The translations under genes were made by a program, and so were the position numbers. Under the pieces are notes generated by a model. That model worked only from the letters and a program-made list of their open reading frames with translations. It had not been told where the DNA came from and made no database searches. Of a DNA stretch of 24,244 bases, positions 1 to 8,567 are shown piece after piece (within the stretch, counting starts at the first letter, position 1; every line of letters begins with the position of its first letter). Source of the DNA: Acidobacteriota bacterium (lineage in GTDB: Bacteria; Acidobacteriota; Terriglobia; Acidiferrales; UBA7541); NCBI GenBank assembly GCA_003161495.1, contig PMOP01000122.1:1-24244 (forward strand), given 5' to 3'.

Positions 1-1631
1 GCCGGCACCATGCGAGTCGTCTTCCCGCTTGTAAGCAAACCCTTTGTTGCCGGAACGGAGATCTGAGGAACGAGGGCCAGTGTAGGCAAACCGGACCATC
101 GCCGGAAATCTTCCACAGACGAGATCGTGTCATTCATCTGTTCGGCGGCAAAAGCCAGAACAACGCCGCCGAAAATGCCAAAGATGGCGCCTACGGCCAG
201 AATCCGCATGCGGTGCGGGCCATCGGGCTTCAAAGGAGGGCGCGCCTCATCCAGCAGGCGGATATTGCTTGAGCTGAGCGAACCGGAAAGAGCAATCTCC
301 TTGGTTCGCGAAGAAAGCGTTGTGTACAAGTTGGCGTCCGCATCGGCTTCACGCTTGAGCGCATCGTATTGCACAATGTCCGTGTTGGATTGATCCAGCT
401 GGCCTTTCATGCTGCGCAAGGTATTGCGAATTAATTGTTCCCTGTTTTGTGCTGTCGAATAGGCGGATTTGATTTGGCTCGCGATTCGGGCGCGCTCCGT
501 ATCCAGCTGCTTGCTGATTTCTTCCGATTCCAGTTCCATCTTGCGGACTTGCGGGTTATTGCTCCCGTAAACCGCCAGCGCTTCCGCAAGCTGGGCGCGG
601 CTGTCCACCAAACGCGACGTCAGTCCCTGGATTAAAACGTTGTCCTTCATTTGCGGAAGGGAATCGACATTACCTTCCTGAATTTGCTTCATGTAGGATT
701 CGTCTTGAAGGCGTTCGCCCATCGCTTGCGTCAACTGCTGGTTCAATTCGCTCACGCGAGTTGCGACTGGATTGCCGCTCGAGGCGCTTGCGAAACTCGT
801 AGTTCCATCGTTAGCCGCCGGCGCCACGGAACCCAGTTCCGTTCCCTCATGCTTTTTCTGAAAATCCAGGAGAGCGTCGGTGGATTGTTTGACGGATTTC
901 TGCAGATCGGCCAAACGCGGAGAGAGCGACTGCGCCGCTCGTATCGTCGCTTCATACCGGCTGCGGTAGGTCATGTCGAGATATTGGTTCACCGTCGCAT
1001 TGACAATCTGCGCCGCCAATTGCGGGTCGTTGCTTTCGTACTGGACCTCCACCAATTGGCTGCCTTTCACCTGTCCGACTTTCATGCCCGCATGAAAAAT
1101 ATTTAGCAGCCTCTCGGTATCGCGTTGCACGGAGGCTTTATGGTTCGACGGCAGCCATCCCGCCAGCCAGGTGATTGATCTTTGCCACACGCTTTGTTTC
1201 GCGAAGACCGGGTTTTGATCGAGATGAAGTTGATCGATCACGCCGAGCGCCAGTCCGTCACTGTTGAGGATCTCGGTTTGCGTATCCAGATATCCCGGAG
1301 TATTGGCTGCGCTGGCGGCGCCGGCATTTTCCAGGCCGATCGTGTCCACGCCCGGCGGCTCCACATCCAGTACTGACTTCGCCACATACGTGTTGTCCAG
1401 GGAGAGGACCAAAAGCACGAGGAAAAGTTCCAGAAGCAGAACGAAAGCAAGCGAAGCTTTCCAGTGCTTGCGAAGGATGCGGGCCACTTGCCGCCACATG
1501 GCCCCATCATTCACTTCGATATCGCGCCTGTTGTAGGAATGAGGCGGGATGAAGGATTCTCGCGACAGTGCATCGCGAGAGCCGTACGGGGAGAGACTGC
1601 TTTCGATCATTTTATTGTTGTAGGAGGACAT
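1..1631 (-). CDS. GumC/Wzz-family exopolysaccharide chain-length/transport protein (C-terminus cut by window edge)
   Basis: Inner-membrane polysaccharide co-polymerase expected to set chain length and link export of the polymer to the periplasm. About 543 residues are visible in one open frame that runs off position 1. A first membrane segment lies near residues 53-73 (hydrophobic ...SLAFVLLLELFLVLLVLSL). A long periplasmic helical part follows (many Q, E, L and K). Then comes the family's proline-rich end motif, LLDEARPPLKPDGP, just before a second membrane segment (AVGAIFGIFGGVVLAFA). The last residues, RRWSGLPTLALVP, are typical of the link to a bacterial tyrosine-kinase domain, so a fused or separate BY-kinase may lie beyond the edge. 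The ATG at 1631 is chosen because GGAG sits 6 nt upstream; a second in-frame ATG at 1610 lacks a ribosome site. It is the last visible gene of the minus-strand operon, 34 nt after the transferase gene. Family call firm; presence of a kinase domain unknown. Confidence 0.88.
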   Translation of the reverse strand, partial: MSSYNNKMIESSLSPYGSRDALSRESFIPPHSYNRRDIEVNDGAMWRQVARILRKHWKASLAFVLLLELFLVLLVLSLDNTYVAKSVLDVEPPGVDTIGLENAGAASAANTPGYLDTQTEILNSDGLALGVIDQLHLDQNPVFAKQSVWQRSITWLAGWLPSNHKASVQRDTERLLNIFHAGMKVGQVKGSQLVEVQYESNDPQLAAQIVNATVNQYLDMTYRSRYEATIRAAQSLSPRLADLQKSVKQSTDALLDFQKKHEGTELGSVAPAANDGTTSFASASSGNPVATRVSELNQQLTQAMGERLQDESYMKQIQEGNVDSLPQMKDNVLIQGLTSRLVDSRAQLAEALAVYGSNNPQVRKMELESEEISKQLDTERARIASQIKSAYSTAQNREQLIRNTLRSMKGQLDQSNTDIVQYDALKREADADANLYTTLSSRTKEIALSGSLSSSNIRLLDEARPPLKPDGPHRMRILAVGAIFGIFGGVVLAFAAEQMNDTISSVEDFRRWSGLPTLALVPQISVPATKGLLTSGKTTRMVP

Positions 1632-1665
1632 TCCGGTCTCCAATTCAAAATCAAATTGTTTGGAC

Positions 1666-2706
1666 CTACTCGAGGGCGGTTCCGAGTGAGGTTTCCTGCT
1701 GGCTCGTGAGAACGGGCTTTGAATCGGATTGCAGAGATCCAAGTACTGTCGCGCAGGCAGCGAGGCCGCAGAGGACTACAACGCCGGTAAACCACACACC
1801 GACGATGCCGCGCTCACACAACCATCCGGCAAAGACAAGAATTCCAGTGACTCCAATCGAAATTGTCAAAACATGGCCCACGGTCCATCCGCGTTGCAGC
1901 AGGAGATCGTAAAAATGACGCCGATCTCCCTGAAAGATCAGCTTGGGGGAGCGCGACCGCCGAAGGATCGCCAGCAATGCGTCCGCTAGAGGCACGCTTA
2001 GAAAAATTAAAGGGATAATAATGCTGTGCGTATCTGCCTGGACGCGGACCCAATTCAAGGAAAGAAAAGCCAAAACCACGCCGAGCAATGTGCTTCCCGA
2101 ATCGCCCATAAACATTTTTGCGGGCGGCGCATTGAGGGAGAGCATGGCAGCACACGTGCCGAAAAGACTTGCAGCGACCGTAATTCCGAGCGTATTCGCT
2201 TCGCTCCACGAGATGATAATAAAACCGATGGAAATTATGGCGGCAGTGCCGGCCGCCAAACCATCCATTCCATCCAGAAGGTTCATTGCATTAATCAGGA
2301 ATGCGACAAACAGGCAGGTAGCGGCCAAATCCAGAAGCGGCGAATTGAACCATTGCAAGCGCCAGCCTGCGAACCAGAGTGCGCAACCGGCGCCGATATG
2401 GAAACAGAAACGGAAGAGAGATCCTAATGGCCTGATATCGTCGATGAGCCCGACCGCCCACACGATAGCAAAAACAAAAAGCGGCAGGGAAGCGGGCCTC
2501 GAATCCTGGATGTAGAGAATTAAGATTCCGGCGAGGAAACCGGCAAACATCGCGATTCCGCCCAGCCGGGGAATGGATCCATGATGAATTTTCAGAGGGC
2601 CCGACGCATCATAGAGCGCATAGTGCTGCGCCGCTCGTTTAACGAGGGGCAGTGTTCCCAGGCCAAAAAGCAATGCGACGAATCCTGAAATGTAGGGTGT
2701 CAACAT
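1666..2706 (-). CDS. WecA/TagO-like polyprenyl-phosphate sugar-1-phosphate transferase (glycosyltransferase family 4 / PNPT)
   Basis: Polytopic membrane enzyme that moves a sugar-1-phosphate (often GlcNAc-1-P or a dideoxy-amino sugar-1-P) from its UDP carrier to undecaprenyl phosphate, the priming step of polymer synthesis. Family motifs appear in order: GLIDDIRPLG with the Mg-binding Asp pair (residues 89-90), AMNLLDGMDGLAAG (Asp 145 and 148), MGDSGS (Asp 202), and a C-terminal cytoplasmic loop with GDRRHFYDLLL. About ten hydrophobic segments fill the 346 residues, the usual size for WecA/WbpL/TagO. It starts 6 nt after the aminotransferase stop, so it is translated from the same message. 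Given the dehydratase and aminotransferase upstream, the substrate may be an amino-dideoxy sugar, as for WbpL-type enzymes, rather than plain GlcNAc; the sequence alone cannot decide this. Confidence 0.9.
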   Translation of the reverse strand: MLTPYISGFVALLFGLGTLPLVKRAAQHYALYDASGPLKIHHGSIPRLGGIAMFAGFLAGILILYIQDSRPASLPLFVFAIVWAVGLIDDIRPLGSLFRFCFHIGAGCALWFAGWRLQWFNSPLLDLAATCLFVAFLINAMNLLDGMDGLAAGTAAIISIGFIIISWSEANTLGITVAASLFGTCAAMLSLNAPPAKMFMGDSGSTLLGVVLAFLSLNWVRVQADTHSIIIPLIFLSVPLADALLAILRRSRSPKLIFQGDRRHFYDLLLQRGWTVGHVLTISIGVTGILVFAGWLCERGIVGVWFTGVVVLCGLAACATVLGSLQSDSKPVLTSQQETSLGTALE

Positions 2707-2712
2707 AAGCAG

Positions 2713-3945
2713 CTATGTTCGCGCCAATTGCGTGGAAACCAGGGGAATCGGCTCGCCGGCAGCCACTGACTCAGGTTTCTGCGGTTCCGTAGCTTGAAGG
2801 ATGGCATCGCATACATATTTAATTTCCATTTCGCTTAAGCGGGTGTGAAATGGCACCGCCAGACACTCCTCGGCCGCCTGATCCGTCCGGGGAAGAGAAG
2901 GAATATTTCCTGCCTGGCACTGTTGATAAAAAGGTTGCTGGTGAATGGGCGTGAAATAAATTTGTGTAGCGACGCCATTTTCGCGCAGGAACGTCCGCAC
3001 GCGCTCACGCAGGAAAGCCGGCGATTGGGAACGAAACCGAATGATATAAACAAACCAGCTGCGTTTCATTCGCGGATCATTTTCGAGCGATTGCAACTTT
3101 GCATGGCCGGAAAGCAACTCGGAATAACGGCGGGCTACGTTCTCGCGGGAGGCCAGAATTTCATCGATCCGTTCCAGTTGGGCGAGACCCAGAGCGGCGT
3201 GCAATTCACTCAGGCGGTAGTTGTAACCCATCCGCACATGCCGCAACCAGGCGCCATCCGTGTCGCGCCCTTGATTTCGCATGCTGCGGCACAGTTCAGC
3301 GATACGGCTATCATTTGTCGTGATCATCCCGCCTTCGCCCGTCGTCATTTGTTTGTTGGGATAGAACGCGAATACGCCGGCATTTCCAAACGTGCCTGTA
3401 CGTTGCCCGTCGAATTCAGCGCCGATCGCTTCGCAAGCATCTTCGATGACGAAAAGGCCATATTCGCGGGCAATTTCCATGAGCTCATCCATCTGGCAAG
3501 GCAGGCCAAAAACGTGCACGGGCATCATGGCTTTTACAACTCTTCCGGAGGCGGAATCGATTAGCGGCCCATCTGCCGAGCGAGTGCATTGGTTTCGCAG
3601 ATAATCCCGAACAGCCGCAGGATCCATGTTGAGTGTGGTGGAATCGATATCCACGAGGATAGGGAGGGCGCCTTCGTACAAAAAGCAACTCACGGAAGCT
3701 ACAAAACTGAAGGACGTTGTGATTACGGCGTCTTTCGGGCCGATTCCCAAAGCGCGAACACACAGATGGAGCCCCGACGTGCCGCTGTTCACGGCGATCG
3801 CATGTTCGGTTCCAATGTAAGACGCGAATTTCTTCTCGAATTTCTCGAGCCACGGACCCATGCTGAGCTGGTTGGAGCGCATGACCTCGTTTACGTATTC
3901 CACTTCGCGTTCGCCAATGTCTGGAGCGGAAAGGGAAATATTCAT
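2713..3945 (-). CDS. DegT/DnrJ/EryC1/StrS-family PLP-dependent sugar aminotransferase
   Basis: Fold-type I PLP enzyme expected to aminate the 4-keto sugar made by the upstream dehydratase, using glutamate as amino donor. The N-terminus has NSGTSGLHL (substrate and PLP phosphate contacts), then TTSFSFVASV and the PLP-ring Asp in VIEDACEAIGA (Asp169). The internal aldimine lysine is in FYPNKQMTTGEGG (Lys198), with arginine-rich substrate contacts further on (MRNQGRD, MGYNYRLSELHAALG). The 410-residue length is slightly more than the usual 370-390 because of a C-terminal tail. The start codon overlaps the dehydratase stop (TGATG), so the two are translationally coupled. This pairing matches PglF-PglE and WbpM-type pathways for 4-amino-4,6-dideoxy sugars. 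Exact sugar stereochemistry is not determined by sequence. Confidence 0.92.
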   Translation of the reverse strand: MNISLSAPDIGEREVEYVNEVMRSNQLSMGPWLEKFEKKFASYIGTEHAIAVNSGTSGLHLCVRALGIGPKDAVITTSFSFVASVSCFLYEGALPILVDIDSTTLNMDPAAVRDYLRNQCTRSADGPLIDSASGRVVKAMMPVHVFGLPCQMDELMEIAREYGLFVIEDACEAIGAEFDGQRTGTFGNAGVFAFYPNKQMTTGEGGMITTNDSRIAELCRSMRNQGRDTDGAWLRHVRMGYNYRLSELHAALGLAQLERIDEILASRENVARRYSELLSGHAKLQSLENDPRMKRSWFVYIIRFRSQSPAFLRERVRTFLRENGVATQIYFTPIHQQPFYQQCQAGNIPSLPRTDQAAEECLAVPFHTRLSEMEIKYVCDAILQATEPQKPESVAAGEPIPLVSTQLART

Positions 3946-5945
3946 CAGCCGATCACCGCGAATTTCTCTTGAGGAACTCCGTTAAGCGACGGGGAAATTC
4001 CTGAACGCTGCATTGCGAATCGGGGCGCGATTTCATCGAGGTATTCGAGCAACCCAGTTTGATCGTGAATCGAGAGCAGGTCCTGCATCTGTTGCACGGC
4101 TGCAAGAATTTCAATCGCCAGGGGATCGGATCCGGTCAGCCGGAACACATGCTGATTCTCCGTAGCCTGCGGGACTTCCCAGTCTTCCCAGAGTTCCTCG
4201 CTGACTTTTTCTCCTTCTCTCAGGCCTGTGAAATGAATCGGCAATTCTTCTCCAGGCACGACCCCGGCGAACAGCGTTAGAGCGCGCGCGAGTTCGTAGA
4301 TATTAACGGGAGTCCCCATGTTGAAAATAAAAGTCTCTCCGCCGGTGCCTATCGATGCCGCGCAGAGAATCAGGGATACTGCCTCAGGTATGCTCATGAA
4401 ATACCGGGTGGCGTGCGGATCGGTAATGCTTATCGGCTGGCCTTTGTTGATCTGTTCGGAGAAAATTCGCAAGACGCTTCCCGTGCTTCCCGCAACGTTG
4501 CCAAATCGCACATTCATGTACTGCACGCCGTGGCGCTCCGCAAATTCGCGGACGAGCAATTCCGTCAGTTTTTTGGAAAGGCCCATGAAGCATCGCGGGT
4601 TGACGGACTTGTCGGTGGAAACGTTGACGAACGTTTTCACCCCGGCTTCCACAGCCGAAAGAAGAACATTTCTGGTCCCCAGAACATTGTTACGAATCGC
4701 CTGGTCGGGATGACGTTCCATCATCCCCACGTGCTTATAGGCGGCGGCATGGAAGACAAAGTCCGGCTCCTCATTCACGAACACTTCGCGCACGCTGTGG
4801 CTGTCGGTAACATCCACGAGGAAGGGAATAATGTCGAGCCCAGGGAAAGCTTCTCCAAGGCCCATGTGGCAATAGAACAGGCTGTTTTCCGATTTATCGA
4901 TGAGAATCAAGCGCTCCGGACTCGCCGCCGCGATTTGCTTGCAAAGTTCCGATCCGATCGACCCGCCGGCTCCCGTGACCAGAACAACTTTTCCGCCCAC
5001 GAGATTCGTGGCCAGGGAATGGTCCGGCACAAACCGGTCGCGCTGCAACGCGTCTTCAATCGAAACGGCCCGCAAATCACGAGTAGAGGCGCGATAGGTC
5101 AAGAGATCGGCGAGGCAAGGCAGCGTCCTCACCGGCACGCCGCACTTCAGACAAGTTGCGAGAATTCGGTGGCGTTGCCCCTGTGTTGCGCTCGGAATAC
5201 AGATCAGCACTTCGGAACCCTGGTACGAAAACAATACGTCGCAGAGGTTGTCGATGTTGCCGGCAATGGGCACGCCGCAGATCATAGTTCCTTTTTTCGC
5301 CGGATCGTCATCCACGAGCGCTACGGGGATGATTCCGGATCGCGGCGCGTCGAGCAACTCTTTCAGGACGGATGCCCCGGCATCTCCTGCGCCGATGATG
5401 ACGACGCGCCTCGCGCTTGTACCCTCCTTTACTTTAATCTCCGAACTGTAATTGTAAATGCGTGCGCCAAAGTGGAAGGCGGAAAGCAACAGGAATAGAA
5501 TGACGGCGTCGGCGATAAACAAATTTCCCGGCAGAAAAATCCCTGAGCGAGTCCTCACGATTAGAGAGAAGAGGTAAAGCAGCGCGCTGCTCGTTCCAAC
5601 CGATTTTCCTATCGCGATCACATCCGCAATCCCAGCATGCCGGAAAGAACGCTCGCATACTCCAAACAGTTGAAAGGCCATGCCGCGAATAACGAGTGCC
5701 AGAGGAAGAAAAATAAGCGTCACCGCTGCCGGCAAATATCCACTGCCGCCGGTCGCAAACAATGACGCTGTGAATAGAAAGGACGCCGCGACGAGCCCCA
5801 GTTCGGCCATGCAAATGAGAATGCCTCGCCCATTCCAACTCGGTTCGCAGAACCAGTGGCCAATACGCTGCGACACGGTTTTCTTTGAACTTTTGAAAGT
5901 CGCGGAAGACAAACCCGACAATGTTTCACCGCTCTGTTGAATCAT
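3945..5945 (-). CDS. CapD/WbpM/PglF-type membrane-anchored UDP-sugar 4,6-dehydratase
   Basis: Converts a UDP-HexNAc (probably UDP-GlcNAc) to the 4-keto-6-deoxy sugar, the entry step of bacillosamine- or viosamine-like pathways. Residues about 40-165 hold four membrane segments. Residues 178-290 form a Rossmann-like domain (VVIIGAGDAG). The catalytic SDR domain starts at about residue 319 with VLVTGAGGSIGSE. STDKSVNPRCFMGLSKK carries the family's unusual catalytic pattern, in which Met454 stands where ordinary SDRs have Tyr, four residues before Lys458; Ser443, Thr444 and Asp445 are also kept. The 666-residue length fits WbpM/FlaA1-long types. It follows the antiterminator by 49 nt and is coupled to the aminotransferase by a one-base TGATG overlap. 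Confident at family level. Confidence 0.93.
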   Translation of the reverse strand: MIQQSGETLSGLSSATFKSSKKTVSQRIGHWFCEPSWNGRGILICMAELGLVAASFLFTASLFATGGSGYLPAAVTLIFLPLALVIRGMAFQLFGVCERSFRHAGIADVIAIGKSVGTSSALLYLFSLIVRTRSGIFLPGNLFIADAVILFLLLSAFHFGARIYNYSSEIKVKEGTSARRVVIIGAGDAGASVLKELLDAPRSGIIPVALVDDDPAKKGTMICGVPIAGNIDNLCDVLFSYQGSEVLICIPSATQGQRHRILATCLKCGVPVRTLPCLADLLTYRASTRDLRAVSIEDALQRDRFVPDHSLATNLVGGKVVLVTGAGGSIGSELCKQIAAASPERLILIDKSENSLFYCHMGLGEAFPGLDIIPFLVDVTDSHSVREVFVNEEPDFVFHAAAYKHVGMMERHPDQAIRNNVLGTRNVLLSAVEAGVKTFVNVSTDKSVNPRCFMGLSKKLTELLVREFAERHGVQYMNVRFGNVAGSTGSVLRIFSEQINKGQPISITDPHATRYFMSIPEAVSLILCAASIGTGGETFIFNMGTPVNIYELARALTLFAGVVPGEELPIHFTGLREGEKVSEELWEDWEVPQATENQHVFRLTGSDPLAIEILAAVQQMQDLLSIHDQTGLLEYLDEIAPRFAMQRSGISPSLNGVPQEKFAVIG

Positions 5946-5994
5946 TGCAACCCGCCTTTAGGAAATGTAAAGGGATCAAAATCCAGGAAAGAAT

Positions 5995-6570
5995 TCAGAG
6001 AGCATCGACTTCATAACCTTCGAGACGTATCGCGACCGATCGGTGAATCAAATCGACGGAGACGACCAGGCTGTGGTCGCTGGCTATGCGAACCAAAATA
6101 CCTTCCAGGCCCTGGAGCGCGCCATTCTGAATTCGCACGCGCTGCCCGACGTTTAGATAGGGATGCGGGCGGCACTCGATCTGCGATTGCAACAGGGAAC
6201 GCACAGCCTCGATCTGCTGCGCTGGAATCGGAGTCGCTTGGTTGTTTGGCCCGACAAAACCAATAACTCCTCTGGCTTGAAAGATGCGCACGCGGGCTTG
6301 TACCGCCCGCGACGTCCGGACAAAAACGTAGCCTGGGAATAAAGGAAAATCGACAATTTTGCGACGGTCACTCCAGGAACGAACTTGTGAAGAAAGGGGG
6401 AGAAAACTTTCGATTCCGCTTGCTTCCAACTGAGACGTCACTACTTTCTCGTGGCGTGAGCGGGTCCGGATCGCGAACCACTCGTTAGGGAGCAGTGCGC
6501 TATGCAATCCGGTTTCTATGTTTTCTTGTGGGTTGATATGCATAGGCATTGGCGAACAAGGCTCCGCCAT
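5995..6570 (-). CDS. UpxY/RfaH-like NusG-paralogue transcription antiterminator
   Basis: Specialised NusG paralogue expected to ride RNA polymerase through the polysaccharide operon that it heads. The N-terminal NGN domain begins near residue 30 with WFAIRTRSRHEKVV and includes the strongly conserved FPGYVFVR; the KOW domain begins near residue 137 with VGQRVRIQNGALQGLEGIL. The 191-residue length fits UpxY. In Bacteroides, upxY is the first gene of capsule loci and acts only on its own operon; the same first-gene position is seen here. The start is uncertain: ATGs at 6570, 6549 and 6543 are in frame, and none has a strong ribosome site (a GGAG lies 12 nt before the 6549 ATG). A long leader lies upstream (6571-6995), as expected for antiterminator-controlled messages. 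Confidence 0.88.
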   Translation of the reverse strand: MAEPCSPMPMHINPQENIETGLHSALLPNEWFAIRTRSRHEKVVTSQLEASGIESFLPLSSQVRSWSDRRKIVDFPLFPGYVFVRTSRAVQARVRIFQARGVIGFVGPNNQATPIPAQQIEAVRSLLQSQIECRPHPYLNVGQRVRIQNGALQGLEGILVRIASDHSLVVSVDLIHRSVAIRLEGYEVDAL

Positions 6571-6868
6571 TCTCAGTCACAACAGCTGATCCTTTTTCGA
6601 GCAGATTGAAATATTCAGGCGGCTCCCAATCACGGAAAAAATCCTCGTGACGCACACACAAGCAAGCTCGCCGCTCATCTTCTTCGACCACATGAGACCA
6701 TGATCCCGCGGATCGATGAATCGGGTGAAAGTTGTATTCGACATTGAGAAGTCGTGTACCGTAAAACACAGAAAAAAGAGAGCGTTACGCGACTTCCCCA
6801 ATTGAACTTAACGGCGTTTATCCTCTAAGAAATACAAGGGAAAATGCGGGCTGGAGCCGCGTTTCACC

Positions 6869-6892
6869 GAGATTGCTGGCTGGCTCAATCTC
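6869..6892. repeat. Inverted repeat GAGATTG-N10-CAATCTC in the operon leader
   Basis: Perfect 7-bp arms (6869-6875 and 6886-6892) surround a 10-nt spacer that is itself a short repeat (CTGGCTGGCT). It lies about 300 nt before the antiterminator start. There is no T-run on either side, so it is not an obvious intrinsic terminator. It could be a leader hairpin or an operator. Function is unknown. Confidence 0.45.
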
Positions 6893-6950
6893 AACGATTT
6901 ACAGCAAATAAATGTGGGAACTGCGACGTTGCGGTGCGTGCGTGGCACTT

Positions 6951-6970
6951 CATCCGGCAAAAGTCGGATG
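6951..6970. repeat. Inverted repeat CATCCG-N8-CGGATG just after the sugar porter gene
   Basis: Perfect 6-bp arms (6951-6956 and 6965-6970) lie 26 nt beyond the porter stop codon. The placement suits a transcription stop or an mRNA 3' end hairpin for the minus-strand porter gene, but no U-tract follows, so it is a weak candidate at best. Confidence 0.35.
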
Positions 6971-6995
6971 TCGAGACCTGGTTTTTGCGCATATC

Positions 6996-8393
6996 TTAAA
7001 CGGCTTTTTTAATATGTAAGGATTCTTCGATTTCTTCGAGAGTGCGCCCTTTCGTTTCGGGGACGAAATAATACGAAAACAATCCTGCGGCGATCGCGCA
7101 TAGTCCATAGAGCCAAAACGTCCGGCTCGGCCCCAGTGTTTCCACTAACGTCAAAAATGTCAGCGTGACCAGGAGATTCGCGCCCCAGTTAAACGTTGCG
7201 GCAACCCCTTCTGCCGAATTGCGAATCTTCAACGGATAAATTTCAGAGATCAGAAGCCAGAAAATCGGCCCCAGGCTGATGGCAAACGATCCGACGTAGG
7301 CCATCATGCTAATCACCGCCAGCCATGCCATTCCGGCCGATTGATGCGATGCGTGAAACACAAACCCCAACAAACAGAGCGTGACCGCCATCCCGCCTAT
7401 GCCCACCAGCAGCAAGGGTCTACGTCCCTGACGATCGATCAACCACATGGAAAAAATTGTCATCAGCACGTTCACTGCGCCGATGCCCGCGGTCGCCAGA
7501 ATCGCGCCCGAAGCGGACGAAATGCCCGCGGACTGAATGATGAGGGGCGCGTAATAAATAACGGTATTGATGCCCGTGATCTGCTGAAAAATTGCCAGCC
7601 CAATTCCGACAACGAGCGCAGGTCGGAGAGAGCGACCCAGGAGGTCGGAAAAACGCCCGCTCTCCGGCGCCTTTGTAACCGATTGCTCGATTTCCCGAAG
7701 CTCCGTTTCCACGTCGCCCGTATCTCGAATGCGCGCCAGCATGGCACGGGCAGCGGCGCGGTCCCCGCGCCGCAACAGCCACCGCGGGCTCTCCGGCAAG
7801 AAAAACATGCCCGTCCCAAAAATCGCCGCGGGGATCACGGCCAATCCGAACATCCATCGCCAGCCCTGGATTCCCGCAAACGCATAATCCACAAGGTAGG
7901 CCAGGAGAATCCCAACCGTGATGGCAAGTTGGAAAAGAGAAACCTGCCAGCCGCGGGCATCCGCGGGCGCAACCTCGGAAATATAAACAGGCACGCCGCT
8001 GGACGATAAGCCAATTCCAAGGCCGACGATAATCCGTCCAACCGCGAGGATTACGGCCGAAGGCGCGAGTGCGCACAGGATTGCACCCGCGGCAAAAATA
8101 ATCGCTGTCGCGATCAGCAGTTTGCGGCGGCCAAACAGGTCCGCCAGCCGTCCACCAATCAAAGCGCCAAACGCGGCGCCGGCAAGGACTCCGCTGACGA
8201 TGACTTCCAAGGCGAACGTCGTGAGGGTGAAATCATTGCGGAAGAACAACTCGGCGCCGGAAATGACTCCGGTGTCGTATCCGAAGAGCAGGCCGCCGAG
8301 CGCGGCGAAAATCGCAGCGAGGTAAACAAATGTCCGGTGGCCAGTCTTCGCCTGGGCGGTCGCGCTATTCTGCAATTCGGCCTCTAGTCTCAC
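6996..8393 (-). CDS. MFS sugar-porter family transporter (XylE/GalP/glucose-proton symporter type)
   Basis: Twelve-helix inner-membrane carrier expected to import a hexose or pentose, usually with protons. Sugar-porter signatures are all present in order: GGLLFGYDTGVISGA in helix 1, ADLFGRRK in the 2-3 loop, PESPRWLLRRG after helix 6, QQITGINTVIYYAPLI in helix 7, DRQGRRPLLL in the 8-9 loop and VPETKGRTLEEIE at the C-terminus. The 465-residue length is standard. The frame begins at a GTG (8391-8393) with no clear ribosome site; a TTG seven codons downstream has GAGG at good spacing and could be the true start, losing nothing conserved. The substrate cannot be named; the nearby GH144 and GH39 enzymes suggest glucose or xylose as candidates. 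Confidence 0.92.
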   Translation of the reverse strand: MRLEAELQNSATAQAKTGHRTFVYLAAIFAALGGLLFGYDTGVISGAELFFRNDFTLTTFALEVIVSGVLAGAAFGALIGGRLADLFGRRKLLIATAIIFAAGAILCALAPSAVILAVGRIIVGLGIGLSSSGVPVYISEVAPADARGWQVSLFQLAITVGILLAYLVDYAFAGIQGWRWMFGLAVIPAAIFGTGMFFLPESPRWLLRRGDRAAARAMLARIRDTGDVETELREIEQSVTKAPESGRFSDLLGRSLRPALVVGIGLAIFQQITGINTVIYYAPLIIQSAGISSASGAILATAGIGAVNVLMTIFSMWLIDRQGRRPLLLVGIGGMAVTLCLLGFVFHASHQSAGMAWLAVISMMAYVGSFAISLGPIFWLLISEIYPLKIRNSAEGVAATFNWGANLLVTLTFLTLVETLGPSRTFWLYGLCAIAAGLFSYYFVPETKGRTLEEIEESLHIKKAV

Positions 8394-8567
8394 GGCCGTG
8401 ACTTTTGGAGGAAAAAGTCTCAGCTGTGCGCAGAGCTGATTCGGACGGATAGAACGTTTCTTTCAGTCCCATACTATGCCTTCTTCGTCCACATTGCCCT
8501 TCATTCCTGATCCTTGCTCAAAACCGCCGTCTTTTCGGTTGATTCTTGCAATCCTTGCAACAAAAAC

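Larger units (their letters stand above)
6571..6995. promoter_or_regulatory. 425-nt intergenic leader between the sugar porter and the antiterminator
   Basis: This is the only gap long enough to hold the promoter and leader of the polysaccharide operon, which reads leftward from 6570. I could not assign clear -35/-10 boxes. It contains two perfect inverted repeats (listed separately at 6869-6892 and 6951-6970). A minus-strand open frame of 89 codons (6500-6769) overlaps the antiterminator start and matches nothing I recognise; it may be chance. No terminator with a T-run was found for the sugar porter gene, so read-through into the operon is possible. Confidence 0.4.

Noticed and set aside
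1581..1590. CCGTACGG palindrome resembling the GTACG operator
   Set aside because: It is within the coding sequence of the chain-length protein and lacks the N4 spacing of the two operator-like sites.
1568..1912. Plus-strand open frames around the chain-length and transferase gene junction
   Set aside because: They span two well-supported minus-strand genes and the 34-nt gap between them; no ribosome sites or domains.
4413..5498. 361-codon plus-strand open frame inside the dehydratase gene
   Set aside because: It lies wholly antisense to a gene with clear catalytic motifs, and its peptide is Arg/His-rich with no domain; a codon-bias shadow.
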